Below are positions 35,418 through 44,017 of a stretch of DNA of 64,000 nucleotides, piece after piece. Origin of the DNA: Undibacterium sp. KW1 (GTDB taxonomy: Bacteria; Pseudomonadota; Gammaproteobacteria; Burkholderiales; Burkholderiaceae_D). A program made the translations under genes and the position numbers. The notes beneath the pieces were generated by a model that was not told where the DNA came from, ran no database searches, and saw only the letters and a list, made by a program, of their open reading frames with translations. Each line of letters begins with the position of its first letter. The first letter of the stretch is position 1. Location of the stretch: the NCBI RefSeq assembly GCF_009937955.1, contig NZ_AP018439.1:2046001-2110000 (forward strand), written 5' to 3'.

Positions 35418-36314
35418 TTGTTAAAAGGAAGCACCTCAATGAAAACCCGTTTCTCCGCATTCCTGGCTGCAACACTCCTGGCCTTGACAGCCGCCGTTGC
35501 CGTCGCCCCTGTTTCTGCACAGGAATCCGCCTCCGCTGCCGCATCTACACCAGCCCCTGCTGCTGAAGCAGCCCCGGCACCAGCCGCTCCAGCAGACGCT
35601 GGCGCCCCGGCAGCACCAGCAGCCGCCAAAGAAATGGTAGAAAACCCATACGGTCTCGATGCTCTCTGGAAAACCGGTGACTTCGTTGCCAAAGGCACCC
35701 TCATCATCATGGTCATCATGTCCATGGGCAGCTGGTACATCCTCATCACCAAAATCATTGACCAGGTCAAACTGTCCGGTCAAGCCACAGATGCCCGTTC
35801 CAAATTCTGGAAAGCAGCCTCTGTCCAAGCCGGTGCCGCTTCTTTGAAAGAAGGCAGCCCATTCCGCTTCATCGCTGACTCTGGCATCAAAGCCACAGAA
35901 CACCATGAAGGCGCGCTGCTCGAACAAATCGATCTGAACACCTGGGTCTCCATGTCCATCCAGCGCGCTGTCGATAAAGTTCAAAGCCGCCTGCAAGACG
36001 GCCTGGCTTTCCTGGCGACAGTTGGTTCCACAGCACCGTTCGTTGGTCTGTTCGGTACCGTATGGGGTATTTACCATGCGCTGACAGCGATTGGTATGTC
36101 CGGTCAGGCCTCTATCGACAAAGTGGCGGGTCCTGTTGGTGAAGCGCTGATCATGACCGCGATTGGTCTGGCTGTCGCTGTTCCTGCTGTATTGGGTTAC
36201 AACTTCCTGGTCCGTCGCAACAAGAGCGCTATGGAAGAAGTCCGTGCCTTCTCCGCTGACCTGCACTCCGTTGTTCTGTCCGGCAATATGGGCAAAACGG
36301 CTGCCAAGAAGTAA
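35418..36314 (+). CDS. exbB: Biopolymer transport protein ExbB (MotA/TolQ/ExbB family)
   Basis: Proton-channel subunit of the TonB motor, 298 residues. It starts with a signal-like segment (LAATLLALTAAVAVAPVSA) followed by a ~45-residue Ala/Pro-rich stretch, an extension seen in the longer ExbB class. The core follows: first membrane helix near 95-115, GLAFLATVGSTAPFVGLFGTVWG and the third helix IMTAIGLAVAVPAVLGYN. AAGGAAG precedes the start. Copy 2 of the two-hairpin repeat follows it. Confidence 0.95.
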   Translation: MLKGSTSMKTRFSAFLAATLLALTAAVAVAPVSAQESASAAASTPAPAAEAAPAPAAPADAGAPAAPAAAKEMVENPYGLDALWKTGDFVAKGTLIIMVIMSMGSWYILITKIIDQVKLSGQATDARSKFWKAASVQAGAASLKEGSPFRFIADSGIKATEHHEGALLEQIDLNTWVSMSIQRAVDKVQSRLQDGLAFLATVGSTAPFVGLFGTVWGIYHALTAIGMSGQASIDKVAGPVGEALIMTAIGLAVAVPAVLGYNFLVRRNKSAMEEVRAFSADLHSVVLSGNMGKTAAKK

Positions 36315-36347
36315 TTCGGTTGTAAACTGACAGAACCAAGACCCTTA

Positions 36348-36443
36348 ACCACAGAGGCGCAGAGGAAGGAAAGACTTCTTGCAAGAAGTCTTCGTTCCGC
36401 AGGCGAGTGGCATGCCACTCGAAACCCCTGCTGCACCACAGAG
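36348..36443. repeat. Dispersed 96-bp two-hairpin element, copy 2
   Basis: The same layout as the element at 4346-4441: terminal direct repeats ACCACAGAG (36348-36356, 36435-36443), hairpin 1 a perfect 22-bp palindrome at 36371-36392, and hairpin 2 a perfect 18-bp palindrome at 36404-36421 centred on GGCATGCC. It lies in the exbB-exbD gap inside an operon, so it must be compatible with read-through or be a processing site. Confidence 0.85.
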
Positions 36444-36514
36444 AAAAGAGATCTTTGTGTGTCTGTGTTGAGAGGTCTTAAGGGTTAAAGCGTAACATCG
36501 AAAGAGAACACATT

Positions 36515-36949
36515 ATGGCAATGGCAATTGGTAATGATGGAGATGGTGAAGACGAAGTCAACAGCACCATCAACACCACCCCGCTGGTCGACGTCATGCT
36601 GGTATTGCTGATCATCTTCCTGATCACCACCCCGGTGATTACAGATACGGTCAAGCTGAAATTACCGGCAGAAACCAACGTGATTTACAAAACCAAACCG
36701 GAAAACATCACCCTGTCGGTGAACAAGGATGGTGATCTGTACTGGAACGGCAGCATGAAGCCGCTGGCAGGCACGGATGCCCTGTTTGAAAAGCTCAAGG
36801 TAGAAGCAGTCAAGATCCCGCAACCTGAGTTGCATATCCGTGGAGATCAGAATACCCGCTATGAGTTTATTGGCAAAAGTATCCTGACGGCACAACGTGC
36901 CGGTATCGCCAAGGTCGGTTTCGTGATTGAACCGCCTCCACGGAACTAA
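36515..36949 (+). CDS. exbD1: Biopolymer transport protein ExbD, first copy
   Basis: A 144-residue partner of ExbB. A cytoplasmic N-terminus is followed by one membrane helix carrying the essential Asp in TTPLVDVMLVLLIIFLITTP. The periplasmic domain (about 60-144) ends FVIEPPPRN. It lies 200 bases after exbB and 14 before the second exbD. Paired ExbDs are also known in Xanthomonas, where only one is needed for iron uptake. Confidence 0.94.
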   Translation: MAMAIGNDGDGEDEVNSTINTTPLVDVMLVLLIIFLITTPVITDTVKLKLPAETNVIYKTKPENITLSVNKDGDLYWNGSMKPLAGTDALFEKLKVEAVKIPQPELHIRGDQNTRYEFIGKSILTAQRAGIAKVGFVIEPPPRN

Positions 36950-36963
36950 GTAAAGGAAGCATT

Positions 36964-37398
36964 ATGGGTATGCAAATTGGTTCCGGCGGTGGCTCAGCCG
37001 ATCCGGAAGTGATGATAGAAATGAACATGACGCCGCTGATTGACGTCATGCTGGTATTGATCATCATGTTGATTATTACCATTCCTATTCAGAATCACGC
37101 AGTGAACCTGAATATGCCGACAGGCACGCCACCGCCACCAACAGTAGAACCAGTCGTCGTCAATATCGACGTCGATTTTGATGGTACGGTGTCCTGGAAT
37201 GGTACGGCAGTCGATCATGCACAGCTGGAAGCGAAATTGGCTGAATCGGCAGCAATGCCTGCAGCAAACCAGCCAGAGATCCACCTGCGTCCGGTTGCTG
37301 TTGTACCTTACAAATCCGTGGCTGCGGTCATGGCAGCGGCACAGCGTCTTGGTGTGACCAAGATCGGTATGGTCGGGAATGAGCAGTTCCTGAAGTGA
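36964..37398 (+). CDS. exbD2: Biopolymer transport protein ExbD, second copy
   Basis: A 144-residue ExbD paralogue with the helix MTPLIDVMLVLIIMLIITIP containing the conserved Asp. The periplasmic domain differs clearly from that of exbD1 (TGTPPPPTVEPVVVNIDVDFDG). It probably forms an alternative or mixed stator with ExbB. AAGGAAG precedes the ATG. A terminator follows. Confidence 0.94.
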   Translation: MGMQIGSGGGSADPEVMIEMNMTPLIDVMLVLIIMLIITIPIQNHAVNLNMPTGTPPPPTVEPVVVNIDVDFDGTVSWNGTAVDHAQLEAKLAESAAMPAANQPEIHLRPVAVVPYKSVAAVMAAAQRLGVTKIGMVGNEQFLK

Positions 37399-37462
37399 TA
37401 AATAAGCACTTCGTGACATTTTCGGCGTATCAATGCTGAGTTATTAAGGTATGATAGAAAAT

Positions 37463-37487
37463 TGGCAGGGTTAACCCTGCCATTTTT
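37463..37487 (+). terminator. Terminator after exbD2
   Basis: TGGCAGGG, loop TTAA, CCCTGCCA, then TTTTT. An 8-bp stem with U-run, 65 bases past the stop; it separates the TonB motor genes from the TPR gene. Confidence 0.85.
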
Positions 37488-37567
37488 CATATTCACGGGT
37501 TGGGCTTTGCGTATTTCCAAGCTGCAATCCCAAAGTTTATTAAATTTATTGATTGAGAGATCAACAT

Positions 37568-38821
37568 ATGAAGCAACTTCGCTTGTCTCGTATTGCTGTA
37601 TTGTTTGCAGCTATTGGCTTTGCCGCCGCTCCAGAATTAACAAATATCGCAGCAAATCAAGCTTATGCTCAAGAGTCCTTGCGTCCTGAGATTGCCAAAA
37701 TTGTGCACGGCGCTGGTGAATTGTACAAAGCGAAGAAATTCAGGGAAGCGCTGTCCAAGATTCATGAAGCCGACAGCGTAGGCGGCAAGACAGTCAATGA
37801 AAATTTCACGATAGAGCGCATGCGCCTGTCTATCGCTTCTGCTGCTGGTGATAATGACACCGTGATCCGTTCAGCAGAAACCATCGTTTCTGCAAACAAG
37901 CTGGGTGGTAAAGAGCAGTTGCAAATGATACAGGTGCTGGCGAATGGCTATTTCAAAGCCGGTAACTACGGCAAAGCTGCACAATGGTATAACCGTTATT
38001 ATGCTGATGGCGGTACAGATCCTTCGCTGCGTCCTTACCTCACACAAGCCATGTTGCAGAGCGGTGACAGTGCAAAGGCCATGAAGGAAATCAATGCTGA
38101 ACTGGCAGCAGATGAAAAGGCAGGCCGCACACCAAGTCTGACCAATCTGGAATACCAGTCCAATGACGCATTGAAGCGTAAAGACATGGCTACCTATTCC
38201 AGTGCGCTGGAAAAAATGGTCGCCTACCATGGCAAGAAAGAGTACTGGGTCAACCTGCTCAATAACATCGAGAGAAAGCCAGGCTATTCCGAGCGTTTCA
38301 AACTCGATTTGATGCGCCTGAAACTGGCTTTGGGTCAAATTACCAAGAGCGCTGACTACATGGACATGTCCTTGTTTGCTATCCAGGCTGGTTTCCCGGC
38401 AGAAGCAACCAAAGTCATCGATGCAGGCTACAAGGCTGGTGCACTGGGTGAAGGCAAGGATGCCGACCGTCACAAACGTTTGCGCGACATGGCAAACAAG
38501 ACCCAGGCAGAAACTACCAAAGGCCTGGCAGCTAGCGAAGCTGAAGCCAAGGCAGCCAAGGATGGCAATGCACTGGTCAATATCGGCTATGGTTATGTGA
38601 CTGCCGGTAATTACGACAAAGGCATCGCCATGATTGAAGAGGGCATAGCCAAAGGTGGCCTCAAGCAGGAAGATGATGCCAAATTGCACTTGGGTATTGC
38701 GCAACTGCAGGCAGGCAAAAAAGCCAATGCAATCAAAACACTGAAAACGGTAAAGGGAACAGATGGCTCAGGCGATCTGGCACGTTACTGGGTGATTTAC
38801 GCGAATCAGTCTGGCAAATAA
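37568..38821 (+). CDS. Secreted tetratricopeptide-repeat protein
   Basis: A 417-residue protein with an N-terminal signal segment (MKQLRLSRIAVLFAAIGFAAAPELTN region, cleavage likely near QAYAQE), followed by helical TPR-like repeats, for example YFKAGNYGKAAQWYNRYYADGG and YGYVTAGNYDKGIAMIEEGI. Its position after tonB-exbB-exbD matches TPR partners of TonB systems known in other proteobacteria, where they assist TonB function. An in-frame ATG five codons upstream is less likely. It has its own strong terminator. Confidence 0.85.
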   Translation: MKQLRLSRIAVLFAAIGFAAAPELTNIAANQAYAQESLRPEIAKIVHGAGELYKAKKFREALSKIHEADSVGGKTVNENFTIERMRLSIASAAGDNDTVIRSAETIVSANKLGGKEQLQMIQVLANGYFKAGNYGKAAQWYNRYYADGGTDPSLRPYLTQAMLQSGDSAKAMKEINAELAADEKAGRTPSLTNLEYQSNDALKRKDMATYSSALEKMVAYHGKKEYWVNLLNNIERKPGYSERFKLDLMRLKLALGQITKSADYMDMSLFAIQAGFPAEATKVIDAGYKAGALGEGKDADRHKRLRDMANKTQAETTKGLAASEAEAKAAKDGNALVNIGYGYVTAGNYDKGIAMIEEGIAKGGLKQEDDAKLHLGIAQLQAGKKANAIKTLKTVKGTDGSGDLARYWVIYANQSGK

Positions 38822-38836
38822 TGCGTGACCTGATGT

Positions 38837-38872
38837 AAAAAACAAAGGCGCCTTCGGGCGCCTTTGTTTTTT
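38837..38872 (+). terminator. Strong terminator after the TPR gene
   Basis: A perfect 16-bp stem with a TTCG tetraloop (core AAAGGCGCC / GGCGCCTTT), flanked by A-run and T-run, so it can work in both directions; the convergent GGDEF gene ends 23 bases further on. Confidence 0.93.
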
Positions 38873-38894
38873 ACTTATCTTTATCGTTTTAGTG

Positions 38895-39899
38895 TCAACT
38901 GGCGACTTGATTGCGCCCGCTGTCTTTGGCGCGATACAAAGCCGCATCAGCACAACTGATGAGCTCATTGCTATCTTGGCCGGTGCTCAAAGTTGCTACA
39001 CCAAATGAGCCGGTGATATGCGGCAGTGGCTTTTGACGATCAATAAATACCTTGGTTTTTGCCAGGCGGTTGCACAGTCTTTGCGCAACCCCCAATGCTG
39101 ATTTATGATTGGCACCAGGTAGTATAACCATCATTTCTTCACCGCCGTAGCGGGCTGCAAAGTCACTGGGGCGCAAGCCTGCATTCAATACTTTTGCAGC
39201 CGTTTGCAAGGCATCGTCACCCAGCAAATGGCCGTGCTCATCATTAAAGCGCTTGAAGTGATCCAGATCAACCATGATGATGCTCAGGGCTGCGCCAGTA
39301 GCATGGGCATGCTGCACCATGCCAGGCAATTGTGCGTTTAGCCAGGCGCGGTTATGCAAGCCAGTCAGCCCATCTACCATCGATAGCTGGCGATAGAATT
39401 CCCCCACTTTCTGACGGCTGCGAATTTGTGCATTAGCTGCACGTATGCGGAAAGACAGCAGTTGCAAGAGATTGCGGGCAACACCATTGGACTCATCAAT
39501 CAGGCGCCACAGGGTTTCTGCTTCTATCAGTAATAATTCGCTTTCACTGATGGCAGAGATGGTTGCTGAATGAATTTCTTCATCCAGAACCGAGATTTCG
39601 CCTACGCATTCACCCGGCAGATACTGCGTGATGGTATTTTCCAGCTGATTGCTTTCTTCGGTAATGCGGCTGACGCCGAGTGCACCTTTGAGTACGATAT
39701 ACAGTTTCGCTCCTGAGCTGTTGGCGTCCAGTACAACCTGGCCAGTATAGGCGCGAACCACCCTGCAATCCTTGATGATGTCGGCAATAAGTTGTCTGTT
39801 GTCTTCGGTAATGTCGCGGAAAAGGTGGATATCCTCAATACGATAATCCGTTTCCCTGAAAAGCTTGAGTCGTTCCAAAATCGTTTTATCCAGATACAT
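38895..39899 (-). CDS. Diguanylate cyclase with N-terminal cyclic-nucleotide-binding-type domain
   Basis: Makes c-di-GMP from GTP. It has 334 residues: a cNMP-binding-type beta-roll at about 25-145 (YLPGECVGEISVLDEEIHSATISA), then a GGDEF domain at about 170-334 (MVDGLTGLHNRAWL, VDLDHFKRFNDEHGHLLGD, active site RYGGEEMMVI). RPSD five residues before GGEE is the inhibitory I-site, so feedback by c-di-GMP is likely. It lies 18 bases behind the HDOD gene and forms a signalling operon with it. Confidence 0.93.
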   Translation of the reverse strand: MYLDKTILERLKLFRETDYRIEDIHLFRDITEDNRQLIADIIKDCRVVRAYTGQVVLDANSSGAKLYIVLKGALGVSRITEESNQLENTITQYLPGECVGEISVLDEEIHSATISAISESELLLIEAETLWRLIDESNGVARNLLQLLSFRIRAANAQIRSRQKVGEFYRQLSMVDGLTGLHNRAWLNAQLPGMVQHAHATGAALSIIMVDLDHFKRFNDEHGHLLGDDALQTAAKVLNAGLRPSDFAARYGGEEMMVILPGANHKSALGVAQRLCNRLAKTKVFIDRQKPLPHITGSFGVATLSTGQDSNELISCADAALYRAKDSGRNQVAS

Positions 39900-39917
39900 G
39901 AGGCAAATATAAGAGTG

Positions 39918-40772
39918 TCAGAGTACGATCTGATCCATGGCATCGAAACGCATTTCAGTTTCGCGAAAAATGCTCAGGTAGTCAGCTTCACCAAGCCCTA
40001 GCGTATCCCAAGCAGCCTGCAACAGCAAGGGCAGGATATCGTTTTCATCCTGGGCAAGGTCAAGTGCGTGCACAATTGCATTTGCTACATGTACGACCGA
40101 AGCAAGTACGTTCAGGTTTTCTTGTTCAGGATGATGGTGACCGCGTATGGCATCACACACTGCCTCAGAAAAGTTCCAGTGTGTTGCCAGTGCCAGCCCT
40201 GCATCGACATGATCGATGTGCAGGATATGCCGTTCAGCTTCGATGAGCAGACAATCTGCCTCTTTTTGATAACGCAGAACCTGTTCATAATTCGCCGGGT
40301 AGCAGGTCACCAGTACCAGCTTGCCTATGTCATGCAACAGACCCGCAGTAAAGGCAAAATCATGCTTCATGTGCAGTGCACGCGAGATCAGCTCAGCACA
40401 AATCGCTGTGGCAATGCTGTGACGCCAGAATGCCTTGAAATCAAATGCAGGACATTTCTCAGTAGGAAACTTGTTCGACAGGGTTGTTGTGCGAATCAGG
40501 TTTTTTACATTCTTGACACCCAGCATGGCAGTCGCCTGCTGCAAGGTCACTACTTTGGAGTTATTGCCATAGTAAGACGAATTGGCCAGCCTCAATAATT
40601 TCGCCGTGATTGATTGATCAAGGGCGATTTTTTCAGTCACCATGTCCAGGCTGCTTTCTTCATCATCAAGATTTTGCAGCATCTCCATCGCAACTTCTGG
40701 CAGGGTGGGCAAGTCCTTGATTTTTTTTACCACGTCTTCCAGTTGTACCTTGAATTCATTGATATCGGTCAT
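39918..40772 (-). CDS. HDOD-domain signalling protein
   Basis: A 284-residue protein filled by an HDOD domain, an HD-like fold without full HD-GYP catalysis, usually a regulator in c-di-GMP or chemotaxis-type pathways. Visible are IKDLPTLPEVAMEMLQNL, LRLANSSYYG and the HD-like FTAGLLHDIGKLVL, then HHHPEQENL. It overlaps the upstream small gene as ATGA and is followed by the diguanylate cyclase gene. Confidence 0.9.
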   Translation of the reverse strand: MTDINEFKVQLEDVVKKIKDLPTLPEVAMEMLQNLDDEESSLDMVTEKIALDQSITAKLLRLANSSYYGNNSKVVTLQQATAMLGVKNVKNLIRTTTLSNKFPTEKCPAFDFKAFWRHSIATAICAELISRALHMKHDFAFTAGLLHDIGKLVLVTCYPANYEQVLRYQKEADCLLIEAERHILHIDHVDAGLALATHWNFSEAVCDAIRGHHHPEQENLNVLASVVHVANAIVHALDLAQDENDILPLLLQAAWDTLGLGEADYLSIFRETEMRFDAMDQIVL

Positions 40773-41089
40773 TTGGCTTCCCCTTTACGGTAGTCAATGA
40801 CGTAGGACTTCAGTATGTTCGCTGGCTCAGCATCACCCGCCTGGCGAAAGATTTTTTCTATGCGGTTTAATTTTGTCGTCAGATATTCAAGCTCTTCATG
40901 CTCGGCACCCACTTCGCCCTCGACCGTCAATTGATGAATATCGTGATGCGCAATTGCCTGGAGCATGCGCTCTGTCAACGTTGTGCCTGCGGGTAGCAAG
41001 ACGTGGCCAACTTTATCAAGCAAATCATCGGCCAGCACTGTCCCCGGCGTCACCTTGGAAAGTGGCAAATAGCGGTAATGTCTGTTCAT
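40769..41089 (-). CDS. Small protein resembling the N-terminal segment of HD-GYP proteins
   Basis: A 106-residue soluble protein, YLPLSKVTPGTVLADDLLDK...LLPAGTTLTERMLQAIAHHDIH. This recalls the short domain that precedes HD-GYP phosphodiesterase domains, but no HD-GYP domain follows. Its stop overlaps the HDOD start (ATGA), so the two could act as a split version of a single signalling protein. The function is inferred. Confidence 0.7.
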   Translation of the reverse strand: MNRHYRYLPLSKVTPGTVLADDLLDKVGHVLLPAGTTLTERMLQAIAHHDIHQLTVEGEVGAEHEELEYLTTKLNRIEKIFRQAGDAEPANILKSYVIDYRKGEAK

Positions 41090-41389
41090 GGTGCTTGCCT
41101 CACTGAATGAGCGTGCTGCGTTATCAGAGACGTATTGCTTCAGTGTAATAAAAATTTACTTAAAAGGAAGTCGATTTTTTATTAAGACGCATGCATTAAC
41201 CTGACCCGGTGATGAATATGTCCGAATATCAATTGATAATGAATATACTACACCTGTTGCATCTGCATGTTTGATTCTGGCGGCTGCCTGTATTTACAAT
41301 ATGAAGTTTCGTAATTTTCATGCATCATTTCTCATATTTTTGATCTGACAGGATTCATCATCAAACAAATCATCCAACGTCGCCCGCGT
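41090..41389. other. Divergent intergenic region before the DUF1345 gene
   Basis: 300 bases of A/T-rich sequence between two divergent transcription units. It should hold both promoters. No repeat or RNA gene is recognisable; the last 30 bases are probably coding. Confidence 0.45.
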
Positions 41390-42007
41390 TTGTTACTTAC
41401 CTTGGCTCTGGGCAGCCTGGCAGCGGTATTGTTGCCTGGGGCGCAGTCCCTGATCACCCGTGCCCTTTGTGGCTGGAATGTAGCCGTGTGGACTTATCTT
41501 TTGTTGATGGCCTGGCTGATGATGGGGGCAGACAAGCATGCTGTACGTAAGATGGCGCAGCAGGAAGATGAAAGTGCAGTAGCTGTATTGGTATTGATGT
41601 CACTGGCAGCAACCCTGAGCCTGCTGGCCATCATCCACGAATTATCCGGTATGGCAGGTGCCAGTAGAGAGGAGAGGGCGATCAAATACTTGTTTGCCTG
41701 CAGCACGGTGTTGGGTTCGTGGCTGTTGCTGGGGGTGATTTTTTGTTTTCACTATGCATTGCAGTTTTATAACGCTCCACCAGACAAGCCAGCCTTGCGT
41801 TTCCCGGAAGAGGAGTGCATACCAGATTTCTGGGACTTCCTGTATTTTTCATTCACCATCGCCGTTGCCGCACAAACTTCTGATGTGACCGTGATGAACA
41901 GGCAGACACGCAAGACTGTGCTTGCTCAGTCAGTACTCAGTTTCTTCTTTAATGTGGCTGTGGTTGGTTTTTCCATTAATATTGCTGCCAGCCTGGTAGG
42001 TAATTAG
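41390..42007 (+). CDS. DUF1345-family membrane protein
   Basis: A 205-residue integral membrane protein with about five hydrophobic segments and the motif WDFLYFSFTIAVAAQTSDVTV typical of DUF1345. The start is uncertain. TTG 41390 has no ribosome binding site, while the protein-like reading IIKQIIQRRPRLLLTL continues back to ATC codons at 41357/41360 just after AGGA, so a rare start or a small sequence error is possible. A strong terminator follows. Confidence 0.85.
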   Translation: MLLTLALGSLAAVLLPGAQSLITRALCGWNVAVWTYLLLMAWLMMGADKHAVRKMAQQEDESAVAVLVLMSLAATLSLLAIIHELSGMAGASREERAIKYLFACSTVLGSWLLLGVIFCFHYALQFYNAPPDKPALRFPEEECIPDFWDFLYFSFTIAVAAQTSDVTVMNRQTRKTVLAQSVLSFFFNVAVVGFSINIAASLVGN

Positions 42008-42011
42008 GCGA

Positions 42012-42049
42012 AAAAGAAGCCGCTACAGCAGGTAGTAGCGGCTTCTTTT
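42012..42049. terminator. Bidirectional terminator
   Basis: A 15-bp perfect stem (core AGAAGCCGCTAC / GTAGCGGCTTCT) with an 8-base loop, A-rich on the left and T-rich on the right. It serves the DUF1345 gene and the convergent minus-strand gene. Confidence 0.9.
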
Positions 42050-42063
42050 ATTGTCATTATGTT

Positions 42064-42522
42064 CTAGCGCCAGTGATGATCATGGTGGCGCTCACGTCTT
42101 TCTTCACGCCATTCACGTTCGTAACGTCTTTCCTGGTGCCAGCCATGACGGTCACGCCATGGGCGGCCATAGTTTTGCTCTACATAGACATGCTCGACAT
42201 AGGGTCTGGGAGAGCTCAACACTACAGGTACCCCACCTATACGCATATCCACATTGACACCATAGGGCAGGCGACTACCACTTTGCCAGATGCCACCATT
42301 TGCCCAGTACCAGTTACGCTGTGCGGGTGCGTAATATACCTGCTGGGACGGGTAATACACGTAGTTGTAGTTGCGTACTACCTGATGCACAGGAGGCGCA
42401 GGGTGCCAGCGGTAGTCCCTGACATAGGCATCGTGAGCAAGCACCGAATTTGCGGTGGCAGCACAGATCAGCAGCGCTGATGTTGCTGACAACAGGCCTT
42501 CGATAAGTTGAGTAGCTTTCAT
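42064..42522 (-). CDS. Secreted Tyr/Arg/His-rich protein of unknown function
   Basis: A 152-residue protein from ATG 42522 (AGGAAGAG upstream) with a signal peptide ending near ANSVLAHDAY. The mature protein has YYAPAQRNWYWANGG-type Tyr/Trp-rich segments and a strongly basic C-terminus of alternating Arg, Glu and His (ERREWREERRERHHDHH). Small periplasmic proteins like this are common in Burkholderiales. The His-rich tail could bind metal. The open frame extends to 42636, but that start would hide the signal peptide. Confidence 0.75.
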   Translation of the reverse strand: MKATQLIEGLLSATSALLICAATANSVLAHDAYVRDYRWHPAPPVHQVVRNYNYVYYPSQQVYYAPAQRNWYWANGGIWQSGSRLPYGVNVDMRIGGVPVVLSSPRPYVEHVYVEQNYGRPWRDRHGWHQERRYEREWREERRERHHDHHWR

Positions 42523-42735
42523 GGCATCTCTTCCTTCGTTTTGATGTTCATATAACGCGGCGCAGGGCGATGCGGCTGACAGCAATTTGTGTATGTCCGT
42601 ACAAAACTGCAAGCAGATGTTACAGGCTGGTGGCATGTCCCATGCCGGGCGTTTATGGCGCCGGATGAAATTTTCATACTACAGCGCAAGCTTTTCATGA
42701 TAAAAAGCCTGCACACTTATTCCATATTGAATGCC

Positions 42736-43974
42736 ATGTTACTCACCTACATCTGGACAGGTTTTTTTTTGATCGGCTTTATTGCTGCCCTGGCGCAATG
42801 GTTGATATTGGGCGATGTAGAAGTATTCAAGCGCATCATGGATGGGACTTTTGAGTCAGCTCGCCTGGGTGTCATGGACATAGCCTTGCCGCTGGCGGGT
42901 GTCATGACATTGTGGCTGGGCATCATGAATATAGGCGAAAAAGCCGGGGCGATTGACTTCATCGCCAAAATCATTGGCCCCTTTTTTGCCCGGATATTTC
43001 CTGGCGTGCCGCAAAACCATCCGGCCAACGGCCATATGGTCATGAATTTTTCAGCAAACCTGCTGGGCCTGGACAATGCTGCCACACCCTTTGGCCTGAA
43101 AGCGATGGAAAGCCTGCAGAGCCTGAACCCCAGCAAGGATGAGGCCAGTGATGCACAAATCATGTTCCTGGTCTTGCATACATCCGGCCTGACATTGATC
43201 CCCCTCGCCATCATGGCGCAACGCGCCGTGCTGGGGGCAAAAGACCCTTCAGACATTTTCATCCCCTGCATGATTGCCACTTACGTGGCGACAGTGGTGG
43301 GCCTGATTGCAGTTGCCATCAGGCAGCGCATTAATTTGTTTGACCGGGTGATCATGGGCTGGCTGGGTGGTTTGACGAGTTTTATCGTTGCTCTGGTCTG
43401 GTATATGAGTCAGCACATGAGCCGTACTGATATTGAAGTGTTTTCCAAAATCAGCGCCAATCTTTTGCTATTCACCATTATCATCAGCTTCATGCTGGGT
43501 GCCATGCGCAAGAAAGTGAATGTGTATGAAGCCTTTATTGAAGGTGCCAAAGGTGGCATACAGACTTCGCTGACCATCATCCCTTACCTGGTGGGCATGC
43601 TGGTCGCTATTGGAGTCTTGCGCAATTCCGGCATCCTGGGGTTTATCGTTTCCGGTTTTACTTGGCTGTTCACGCAAATGGGGTTGAATACCGATTTTAC
43701 TGCCGCCTTGCCAACCGCCCTGATGAAGCCGCTCAGCAGCTCAGGCTCACGGGCGTTGATGGTAGATGCGATGAAAACCTACGGCGTGGATTCATTCATT
43801 GGCCGCCTGACCTGCATTTTCCAGGGCTCGGCTGACACCACCTTTTATATTGTCGCCCTGTATTTTGGTTCAGTCGGCATACGCAAGACCCGCTATGCCA
43901 TATCCATGGGCTTGCTGGCTGATTTTGCTGGTGTGGTTGCAGCGATTTTTGTTGCCTACCTGTTTTTTCATTAA
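42736..43974 (+). CDS. Nucleoside-recognition (SpmA/SpmB fusion-type) membrane protein
   Basis: A 412-residue membrane protein that joins two Gate/nucleoside-recognition domains, equivalent to spore-maturation proteins SpmA plus SpmB, in a non-sporulating bacterium. NFSANLLGLDNAATPFGLKA in the first half and LPTALMKPLSSSGSRALMVD and FQGSADTTFYIVALYFGSVG in the second half are the family signatures. The transport role is unproven. ATG 42736 matches the family start; ATG 42697 in frame would add 13 residues. Confidence 0.88.
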   Translation: MLLTYIWTGFFLIGFIAALAQWLILGDVEVFKRIMDGTFESARLGVMDIALPLAGVMTLWLGIMNIGEKAGAIDFIAKIIGPFFARIFPGVPQNHPANGHMVMNFSANLLGLDNAATPFGLKAMESLQSLNPSKDEASDAQIMFLVLHTSGLTLIPLAIMAQRAVLGAKDPSDIFIPCMIATYVATVVGLIAVAIRQRINLFDRVIMGWLGGLTSFIVALVWYMSQHMSRTDIEVFSKISANLLLFTIIISFMLGAMRKKVNVYEAFIEGAKGGIQTSLTIIPYLVGMLVAIGVLRNSGILGFIVSGFTWLFTQMGLNTDFTAALPTALMKPLSSSGSRALMVDAMKTYGVDSFIGRLTCIFQGSADTTFYIVALYFGSVGIRKTRYAISMGLLADFAGVVAAIFVAYLFFH

Positions 43975-43980
43975 AACTTC

Positions 43981-44006
43981 GCCACATGCAGATGTCTGCA
44001 TGTGGC
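43981..44006. terminator. Hairpin between convergent genes
   Basis: GCCACATGCAGA and TCTGCATGTGGC form a perfect 12-bp stem with a 2-base loop, between the SpmAB-type gene and the M14 peptidase gene. It lacks a long U-run. Confidence 0.55.
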
Positions 44007-44017
44007 AGATCGCAATT

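Noticed and set aside
35436..36266. Long minus-strand frame opposite exbB
   Set aside because: It is a shadow frame caused by the codon bias of exbB on the other strand; exbB has clear family motifs.
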